Positions 1 to 5,618 of a stretch of DNA of 5,618 nucleotides are shown piece by piece; position 1 is the stretch's first letter, and each line of letters begins with the position of its first letter. This DNA comes from Rhodospirillaceae bacterium (GTDB lineage Bacteria > Pseudomonadota > Alphaproteobacteria > Dongiales > Dongiaceae). Under the pieces are notes generated by a model. It did no database searches. It was not told the DNA's origin and was given only the letters and a program-made list of their open reading frames with translations. Position numbers and translations under genes: made by a program. Location of the stretch: NCBI GenBank assembly GCA_016794075.1, contig JAEUKU010000315.1:1-5618 (forward strand), written 5' to 3'.

Positions 1-434
1 CCCCACTGGTTGGGGGAGAAGGCGGAGAAATTGCCGGTGCCGCCCGGCGGCACGATGCAGCCATTCGCCAGCGCATCGTCTTCCGAGCCGACATGAAACT
101 CGCCGAAGCCGCCGGAGAAGGAGATCCAGGCCTCGTCGATCTGGTCGCCGTCGTTCTCGCCCTCGAGCTCGATGCGGGCGCCCACGGTCAGGCCGTTGTC
201 CAGCGTGGTCTCGCCGTTGAAGTGGATCTCGGCGTCGTTGAAGAAACCGTCGGTGTTGGTCTCGTTGCCGAGCTCGCCTTCGCCGTCATCGTCGAAGACG
301 ACCATGTAGGCTTCCTTGAAGAAGCCGCCGACCGAGAGCTTCACGCCATCGGCGGCCTGGGCCGGAGTGGCGATGGCGCCGGCCACGAAACCCGCGCCGA
401 CCAGCGCGCTGGCGCTGAGCAAAGTCTTTTTCAT
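1..434 (-). CDS. Outer-membrane porin A, N-terminal part (cut by left edge)
   Basis: The reverse strand from the ATG at 434-432 stays open to the window edge and gives 144 codons plus two bases. The start is MKKTLLSASALVGAGF, a typical Sec signal peptide (basic KK, hydrophobic core) with likely cleavage after TPAQA, near residue 27. The mature part begins ADGVKLSVGGFFKEAY, the first beta strand of a Gram-negative diffusion porin (Porin_4/OmpC-like families). From the AADG motif onward it aligns without gaps to porin B at 759-1907; by hand about 104 of 118 residues are identical, while the signal peptides differ more. A GGGGA ribosome-binding site lies 9 bases before the ATG. The cysteine in NGCIVPPGG (residue 126) is shared with porin B; its expected partner lies beyond the edge. 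Loops are rich in Asp and Glu. The porin assignment is firm; substrate preference cannot be read from the sequence. Confidence 0.9.
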   Translation of the reverse strand, partial: MKKTLLSASALVGAGFVAGAIATPAQAADGVKLSVGGFFKEAYMVVFDDDGEGELGNETNTDGFFNDAEIHFNGETTLDNGLTVGARIELEGENDGDQIDEAWISFSGGFGEFHVGSEDDALANGCIVPPGGTGNFSAFSPNQW

Positions 435-497
435 GTCGTTCAATCCCCGATCGATGGATTTGGCACCGCGGCGTTGCGCCGGCCCCCGGCCTTCGGC

Positions 498-518
498 GGG
501 ATTCCGATGGCGAATCCC
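498..518 (-). repeat. Perfect inverted repeat (hairpin) in the porin A leader
   Basis: GGGATTC (498-504) and GAATCCC (512-518) are exact reverse complements around a 7-base loop. In the predicted porin A transcript this forms a stem-loop 64 bases before the start codon. No U-run follows, so it is not a terminator. Roles could include leader stability or regulation of translation; none is shown by the sequence. Confidence 0.55.
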
Positions 519-550
519 CGCATCGGCCACCCCGCATTGGTCCTGGGGGC

Positions 551-578
551 AAGATACCGCAGCGCCGGCACAGCGCAA
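551..578 (-). promoter_or_regulatory. Candidate sigma-70-type promoter of porin A
   Basis: On the minus strand TTGCGC (578-573) and TATCTT (556-551) are separated by 16 bases. They match the -35 and -10 consensus at four of six positions each. Transcription would start near 544, giving a leader of about 110 bases before the porin A ATG. It lies downstream of the porin B terminator, which fits an independent transcription unit. It is called from sequence alone. Confidence 0.35.
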
Positions 579-680
579 GATGACAAAGCCTAGCGCAAAC
601 AGATTACGCAGAGATTACCGCGCCTTGTGGCGCTTCTGCCGATCCGGCGGCGAACCTGGGAACGGGCCGGAGAGTGGGCA

Positions 681-711
681 AGAAAGAGGGGGAGCGGTTG
701 CCCGCTCCCCC
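681..711 (-). terminator. Intrinsic terminator of porin B
   Basis: A perfect 10-bp GC-rich stem (688-697 with 702-711) encloses a 4-base loop. On the minus strand it is followed by TCTTTCTT, an interrupted T-run. It begins 47 bases after the porin B stop codon, the expected place for a rho-independent terminator. It should limit read-through from porin B into porin A. Confidence 0.85.
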
Positions 712-758
712 AATCAGCATACCTTCGATCCGGCCGGGGCCGGACGCCAGGGACTGGC

Positions 759-1907
759 TTAGAAGGTGATGTTGGTGCCGATGCCGATTTCGAAGGCGTC
801 GTAGTTGTCCTGACCGTCGTCGAAGTCCGGACCCGAGACGTCCTGCGTGGTGTAACCCAACTCGGCGTCCACCGCGATGCCCGGGCCGAGGGCGTAGTTG
901 CCCGTCAGCACGAAGCGATCGATGTTGGCGTCGGAGTCGTCGCCACCTTCGTTCTCGATGTCGAACTGGCCATGCGAGTACTGGAAGCCGACCGTGAACG
1001 GATCCATCGAGTAGGCGATACCGCCGCCCGCGGTCCAGATGTCGGTGGAAACGCCAGCGTTGTTCGAGATGACGCCGTTGACCACGCCGTCATTGAAGTA
1101 CTCGAACACGCCGCCGACCGACAGGTTGCCGAAGGTCAGGGTCAGGCCGGTCTGGTAGAAGTCCTGCTCGTCGTTGTCCGGGCCAGGGGCCTGCTCAACG
1201 TGGCCTTCCCACGAACCGCCGCCGCCCCAGGTCAGGCCCCAGCCGTCGCCTTCGTACTGATACGAGGCATAGACCGAGAAGTTGTGGCGGGATTCGCCGT
1301 CCGCATTGGCCGGCATGCCCACGTGCGGGCCGACGCCATCGGTGTGGTTCTGATCACCGCCATTCGGGGTGTAGGAGATACCCACCTGGAAGCCGCTGAA
1401 GCTCGGCGTGACGTACAGGATCTTCTGCGCGTCGCCCGAGTCATCCACGCCGGTGCAAACGGTGTTCGACGTGAAGGTGTTGGCGCCCCACTGGTTCGGC
1501 GAGTAGGCCGAGAAGTTGCCGGTGCCGCCCGGGGGAACGATACAGCCGTTCGCCAGAGCGTCGTCTTCCGAACCGATGTGGACTTCGCCGAAGCCGCCGG
1601 CGAAAGACACCCAGGCTTCGTCGATCTGGTCGCCGTCATTTTCGCCCTCGAGTTCGACGCGAGCGCCGACTTCGAGGCCGTTGTCCAGAACGGTCGAACC
1701 CTTGAAGTGAATTTCGGCGTCGTTGAAGAAGCCGTCGGTATTGCGCTCGTTGCCGGCTTCGCCTTCGCTATCGTCGTCGAAGTTCACCATATAGGCTTCC
1801 TTGAAGAAGCCGCCGACGCTGAGCTTGACACCATCGGCCGCCAACGCCGGGCTGGCCAACAAGCCAGCACCGAACAGGGCCGTGGTACCCAAGAGAACTT
1901 TCTTCAT
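759..1907 (-). CDS. Outer-membrane porin B (complete)
   Basis: This gene encodes 382 residues of a general-diffusion beta-barrel porin. The chosen ATG (1907-1905) gives a clean signal peptide, MKKVLLGTTALFGAGLLASP, cleaved near ALA-ADG at residue 23-24. An AGGG ribosome-binding site lies 9 bases upstream. The frame extends to a TTG at 2090, but that start would hide the signal peptide behind 61 residues and overlaps the -35 box, so it is rejected. The mature protein alternates short amphipathic strands with acidic, Gly/Asn-rich loops and ends in EIGIGTNITF. The C-terminal Phe is the usual assembly signal read by the BAM complex. The only two cysteines, C122 and C151, lie where the constriction loop would be and may form a disulfide. 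The strand pattern and length of about 359 mature residues fit a 16-strand trimeric porin. Acidic loops hint at cation preference, which is an inference only. Confidence 0.95.
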   Translation of the reverse strand: MKKVLLGTTALFGAGLLASPALAADGVKLSVGGFFKEAYMVNFDDDSEGEAGNERNTDGFFNDAEIHFKGSTVLDNGLEVGARVELEGENDGDQIDEAWVSFAGGFGEVHIGSEDDALANGCIVPPGGTGNFSAYSPNQWGANTFTSNTVCTGVDDSGDAQKILYVTPSFSGFQVGISYTPNGGDQNHTDGVGPHVGMPANADGESRHNFSVYASYQYEGDGWGLTWGGGGSWEGHVEQAPGPDNDEQDFYQTGLTLTFGNLSVGGVFEYFNDGVVNGVISNNAGVSTDIWTAGGGIAYSMDPFTVGFQYSHGQFDIENEGGDDSDANIDRFVLTGNYALGPGIAVDAELGYTTQDVSGPDFDDGQDNYDAFEIGIGTNITF

Positions 1908-2012
1908 CTCGAGATTCCCTAAGTTTGCGATTGCCACCGGAACGTTGGATGCCCCGGCTGCCCCACGGCTCAAATCCTGCGTGTTTGTCTGGTGCTGCCT
2001 AGCAACTACGCA

Positions 2013-2024
2013 GTCACCGGTGAC
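2013..2024. repeat. 12-base perfect palindrome in the porin B leader
   Basis: GTCACCGGTGAC reads the same on both strands. It lies about 30-40 bases downstream of the predicted transcription start and 106 bases before the porin B ATG. It could be a dimeric repressor site or simply part of a folded leader. Nothing in the sequence decides between these. Confidence 0.45.
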
Positions 2025-2061
2025 GGCAGAACCAGTCAAACCATCGGCTTGAGCCACGCAA

Positions 2062-2090
2062 ACCATCGTCAATGCGGCCCGAGGTGTCAA
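2062..2090 (-). promoter_or_regulatory. Candidate sigma-70-type promoter of porin B
   Basis: A perfect TTGACA -35 box (2090-2085 on the minus strand) is followed after 17 bases by GATGGT (2067-2062), a weaker -10 that matches three of six positions. Transcription would start near 2055, leaving a leader of about 148 bases. A strong -35 with a poor -10 suits a gene that also uses an activator; the direct repeats at 2118-2144 lie just upstream. Confidence 0.5.
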
Positions 2091-2117
2091 ACCAATTGCG
2101 CTTCAAGGGCCTATCGG

Positions 2118-2144
2118 CTGTGGCAATTTCCCAAGGCCTGTGGC
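2118..2144 (-). promoter_or_regulatory. Direct repeats 20 bases apart upstream of the porin B promoter
   Basis: The heptamer CTGTGGC (plus-strand reading) occurs at 2118-2124 and 2138-2144, a start-to-start distance of 20 bases, close to two helical turns. The second copy also forms one arm of an inverted repeat, TGTGGC (2139-2144) with GCCACA (2151-2156). Relative to the predicted start near 2055 the copies are centred near -66 and -86, a usual place for an activator. The binding protein is unknown. Confidence 0.3.
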
Positions 2145-2233
2145 GGAGAAGCCACATGGTTGCCCAACTTGTTAACACGCGCTTAAATCCCGTGTGAGTC
2201 CAAAGGGATAGGACCGGCCCTGGGGAGACCGCC

Positions 2234-2252
2234 CGGTCGGTGAAATCGACCG
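2234..2252 (-). terminator. Weak hairpin after the sulfotransferase gene
   Basis: CGGTCG (2234-2239) pairs perfectly with CGACCG (2247-2252) around a 7-base loop, 32 bases after the sulfotransferase stop. A second short stem (2261-2265/2270-2274) lies between them. Neither is followed by a T-run on the minus strand, so if transcription ends here it may need Rho. Confidence 0.25.
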
Positions 2253-2284
2253 CCGCCGCGCCGCCCGGAGGCGGGTTCCCGGCC

Positions 2285-3118
2285 TCAGCGCCGCGGCAGA
2301 TAGCCGAAACGCTGCATCATTTCCTTGTGCGCGGCGACGACTTTGTCAATCTGAGATTGTGTCATGACCTCGCGCCACTGCTCGGCCCGACCCTCGCGGA
2401 AGAATTTCTGCGCGTGGGGCGACTTTTCCTTGAACCCCTTCTTGTCCTCCTGCGCGCGCAGCGCCTTGAAGGAGGAACGCTCCACCGCCCGCTGCAGCCG
2501 GGCCTTGGGCGGGTTGAGGCCGAGGAACTGCGCCAGGCCGCCGAACACCCGCATCGGGTCGGCCAGCATGTCCTCGTAGCGCAGCACGGCGAGGCCGGGC
2601 CGCTTCTGCGAGGTCCAGCTGTCGACATGGATCGACCAGCTCTTGTGCACCTCGTAGACGATCTTGTCGTTGGTCTTGGAGCCGATCGAAGGGTCGGCCA
2701 GGATGCCGATCGCGGTGTCGAGGTCGCAGCCGTAATGGTGGGTGAGCGAGATGGCGACGTCGAGCGGGTTGCGCACGATATATATGGTGCCCGCCGTCAG
2801 GTCCTGGTGGATCAGGGGATAACCAAGGAAGACCACCGAGGCGTTGTGGGTCTTCACGAAGGTGTCGTCCTTGCGCCAGCGGCAGATCGCCTGCTGGGCG
2901 CCGCGACGCATCTTGGCCACGTCAAGCGCGGTCCAGTCCTGCCAGGGCTTGGGGTTCTGAGCCGAATACCACTCGATCGCCGAATCGCTGGTGGAGAAAT
3001 CGGTGATCTTGTTGATGTCGTAGGATTCGCTCGGGTCGCGCAGCAGGTTGTGCAGGAAGGCCCGCATCCAGGTATTGCCGGACTTGGGGTAGGAGGCGAG
3101 CCAGATGATCTTGGACAT
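2285..3118 (-). CDS. PAPS-dependent sulfotransferase
   Basis: The product is 277 residues and belongs to the sulfotransferase family (PF00685 type), which moves a sulfuryl group from PAPS to a hydroxyl or amino acceptor. The 5'-phosphosulfate loop is YPKSGNTWMR (residues 10-19, K12). The probable catalytic histidine is H91 in FVKTHNA. The 3'-phosphate site is IVRNPLDVAISL (114-125, R116 and S124). LRYEDML (179-185) is the usual following block, and REGRAEQWREVMT (241-253) matches the C-terminal PAPS-binding region. There is no signal peptide or membrane helix, so it is probably cytosolic. The ATG at 3118 puts the first beta strand at the N-terminus, as in the family, and has an AGGA site close upstream; the same frame is open for 23 more residues but these are low-complexity and not family-like. 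No sulfate-activation or glycan gene is nearby, so the acceptor is unknown. Confidence 0.92.
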   Translation of the reverse strand: MSKIIWLASYPKSGNTWMRAFLHNLLRDPSESYDINKITDFSTSDSAIEWYSAQNPKPWQDWTALDVAKMRRGAQQAICRWRKDDTFVKTHNASVVFLGYPLIHQDLTAGTIYIVRNPLDVAISLTHHYGCDLDTAIGILADPSIGSKTNDKIVYEVHKSWSIHVDSWTSQKRPGLAVLRYEDMLADPMRVFGGLAQFLGLNPPKARLQRAVERSSFKALRAQEDKKGFKEKSPHAQKFFREGRAEQWREVMTQSQIDKVVAAHKEMMQRFGYLPRR

Positions 3119-3297
3119 TGTTCCTGCTTTCCCATCGCCCGGTCCGTGCCGGGAAGGCCCGGAACAGTCCCCGCGCGCCGACCCCACCCCGACCCGCCGC
3201 CCACCGCCGTCACACCCGCTTGAGCGGCTTGTCGCGGGCGCTCTGCCAACTTGACCGGGCCGCGCGATTTCGCGTACCAGAGTGCTCGCTAAAGCCT

Positions 3298-3326
3298 ATG
3301 ACGCGGCCCCGGCCGCGGCATATAAC
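3298..3326 (+). promoter_or_regulatory. Candidate promoter of the lipoprotein-leuS unit
   Basis: ATGACG (3298-3303, four of six matches) and TATAAC (3321-3326, five of six) have the ideal 17-base spacing. The start would be near 3333, giving a leader of about 134 bases. Nearly the whole spacer is a 7-bp inverted repeat, CGCGGCC (3302-3308) with GGCCGCG (3311-3317), which overlaps the edge of the -35 box and could be an operator or chance in GC-rich DNA. Confidence 0.45.
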
Positions 3327-3395
3327 AGGGCGCCGCAAGAGCCAGGACCCGGGAACTCAAGATCCGGGCCGGAACCCGGCAAAGTCGGCGGAGGG

Positions 3396-3426
3396 GCCGG
3401 GCGCGGGCCCGGCTTCCGACGGAAGC
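3396..3426 (+). repeat. Two overlapping hairpins in the lipoprotein leader
   Basis: Stem 1 pairs GCCGGGC (3396-3402) with GCCCGGC (3407-3413) around a 4-base loop. Stem 2 pairs GCTTCC (3412-3417) with GGAAGC (3421-3426) around a 3-base loop. They share bases 3412-3413, so both cannot form in full at once. A further 5-bp stem (3364-3368/3375-3379) lies upstream. No proper T-run follows stem 2, only GTTCTT at 3435-3440, so a terminator is doubtful. Confidence 0.45.
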
Positions 3427-3466
3427 GGCGGGGCGTTCTTAGGGAAAGCACGGAAGGGCCGTCAAT

Positions 3467-4051
3467 ATGAAAGTTGCCATGCGGGATCGCGCTGACCAAG
3501 GCGCCAGGCATCCGCGCCGGTTCCCGGATCTTGGCGGCTTGGCGCGCCTGGTCTTCGTCTCGCTCGGCCTGCTGGCCCTCGCAGGCTGCAATTTCGACCT
3601 CGGCGGCGAGGCCAAGTATCCGGTGCCGCGGCAGAAGCCGGGCCCCAAGGTGCAATACGAGGAAGAGCCCGGCATCTTCGGCACCGGCGGCATTTTCGGC
3701 CCCGACCTGCCGGAGGACGGGGGCGGCGGCGGCATCGGCGTCAACAACCTGCTGTGGCGCGCCTCGCTCGACACCGTCTCCTTCATGCCGCTGGTCTCGG
3801 CCGACCCCTTCGGCGGCGTCATCATCACCGATTGGTATACGCCGCCCTCGGCGCCGGACGAGCGCTTCAAGGTCAATATCTACATCCTCGGCCGGGCGCT
3901 GCGCGCCGACGGCATCCGCGCCTCGGTGTTCCGCCAGCAGATGCAGGGCGCCGGCTGGGTCGACGCCCCGGTGGCGCTCAACACCGCCACCGATCTCGAG
4001 AACGCCATCCTGACCCGCGCCCGGCAGATGCGCCTGGCCGGCTCGCAATAG
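3467..4051 (+). CDS. DUF3576 domain-containing lipoprotein
   Basis: The product is 194 residues. A hydrophobic stretch (about 26-40) ends in the lipobox LAGC, so Cys41 should be lipidated and signal peptidase II would cut before it. Position +2 is Asn rather than Asp, which by the E. coli rule would not hold it in the inner membrane. A linker rich in Pro and Gly follows (about 50-90), with GIFG repeated at 69-72 and 75-78 and five Gly at 85-89. The C-terminal domain (about 90-192), with LLWRASLDTVSFMPL, SADPFGGVIITDWY, ERFKVNIYIL and LENAILTRARQMRLA, matches what I know of DUF3576 (PF12100), an alphaproteobacterial family of unknown function often next to leuS. The ATG has GGAAGGG 8 bases upstream; it leaves a long basic n-region, so a TTG at 3539 giving a 17-residue leader is an alternative. 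leuS follows 80 bases later with no clear terminator between. Confidence 0.85.
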   Translation: MKVAMRDRADQGARHPRRFPDLGGLARLVFVSLGLLALAGCNFDLGGEAKYPVPRQKPGPKVQYEEEPGIFGTGGIFGPDLPEDGGGGGIGVNNLLWRASLDTVSFMPLVSADPFGGVIITDWYTPPSAPDERFKVNIYILGRALRADGIRASVFRQQMQGAGWVDAPVALNTATDLENAILTRARQMRLAGSQ

Positions 4052-4131
4052 CACCAACGGGGCCGACGGCCGGGCAGGGGACTGCAGGCGGTCGCGGCCC
4101 CCAACACTCCGGCCTGCGGAACAGATTGCCC

Positions 4132-5618
<1,487 letters not shown>

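Larger units (their letters stand above)
435..758. other. Intergenic region between porin A and porin B (324 bases)
   Basis: No convincing gene is seen here. Read on the minus strand it holds, in order, the 3' trailer and intrinsic terminator of porin B (681-711), a candidate promoter (551-578), and a leader of about 110 bases for porin A with two hairpins: a perfect 7-bp stem at 498-504/512-518 and a 5-bp stem at 469-473/477-481. An 11-base element is repeated with one mismatch at 516-526 and 530-540. Confidence 0.7.
1908..2284. other. Intergenic region upstream of porin B (377 bases)
   Basis: No convincing gene is seen. Read leftward it holds the sulfotransferase 3' trailer with a weak hairpin (2234-2252), a stem-loop or operator-like inverted repeat (TGTGGC at 2139-2144 with GCCACA at 2151-2156), a pair of 20-base-spaced direct repeats (2118-2144), the porin B promoter (2062-2090), and a leader of about 150 bases containing a 12-base palindrome (2013-2024). 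Confidence 0.7.
3119..3466. other. Divergent intergenic region (348 bases)
   Basis: It separates the minus-strand sulfotransferase from the plus-strand lipoprotein gene. No gene is supported. The plus strand has a candidate promoter (3298-3326) and a very GC-rich leader with hairpins (3364-3426). For the sulfotransferase I could not find a convincing minus-strand promoter; only the AGGA site just before its ATG is clear. A weaker plus-strand pair, TTGACC (3251-3256) and TACCAG (3275-3280), has an 18-base spacer. Confidence 0.6.

Noticed and set aside
286..552. Minus-strand frame of 88 codons across the porin A start and promoter
   Set aside because: It is out of frame with the porin, overlaps the predicted promoter and signal-peptide region, and is Arg/Gly-rich with no family features.
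627..1922. Long plus-strand open frame of 431 codons opposite porin B
   Set aside because: It is antisense to a gene with a clear signal peptide, porin motifs and terminator. The translation is rich in Val, Ala, Arg and Gly with no recognisable domain, as expected from the complement of GC-rich codons.
2240..3223. Plus-strand open frame of 327 codons opposite the sulfotransferase
   Set aside because: The minus-strand protein has all PAPS-binding motifs. The plus-strand product has no recognisable motif and no credible start signal.
3251..3280. TTGACC...TACCAG as the main promoter of the lipoprotein gene
   Set aside because: The -10 matches only three of six positions and the spacer is 18 bases. 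The pair at 3298-3326 has better spacing and a near-consensus -10, so this one is kept only as a secondary possibility.
4052..4131. T-box or leucine attenuator directly before leuS
   Set aside because: T-boxes belong mainly to Gram-positive bacteria. The gap is only 80 bases, with no leader peptide rich in Leu codons and no terminator with a U-run. The one pairing found (4084-4089 with 4112-4117) has a 22-base loop and is short.

Overview
The window looks like chromosomal DNA from a GC-rich alphaproteobacterium, probably of the Rhodospirillales type. That placement rests on the high GC content, the style of the acidic porins, and a DUF3576-type lipoprotein directly upstream of leuS. It is an inference from family knowledge, not from a database match.

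Layout: three genes lie on the minus strand in the left and middle part, and two on the plus strand in the right part. Reading leftward on the minus strand from about 3118, there is a PAPS-dependent sulfotransferase (2285-3118), then a complete outer-membrane porin, here called porin B (759-1907), then the first 144 codons of a close paralogue, porin A (1-434), which runs off the left edge. Porin B is followed by a good intrinsic terminator (681-711), and each porin has its own candidate promoter and a leader of more than 100 bases. The two porins are therefore probably separate transcription units made by tandem duplication. Reading rightward, a candidate promoter at 3298-3326 and a GC-rich leader with hairpins precede a small lipoprotein with a DUF3576 domain (3467-4051). 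After 80 bases comes leuS, leucyl-tRNA synthetase (4132 to the right edge), which is cut before its KMSKS loop.

How the genes relate: the porins supply general diffusion pores in the outer membrane. The lipoprotein is an envelope protein of unknown role that probably shares a transcript with the housekeeping gene leuS. The sulfotransferase has no visible pathway partner, so its acceptor cannot be named. The start regions of the sulfotransferase and lipoprotein genes face away from each other across a 348-base divergent intergenic region.

I see no mobile element, CRISPR array, RNA gene or clear new defence or biosynthetic system. The points most worth a second look are the tandem porin pair with structured leaders and a 20-base-spaced repeat upstream of one promoter, the uncharacterised lipoprotein with its structured leader, and the orphan sulfotransferase.
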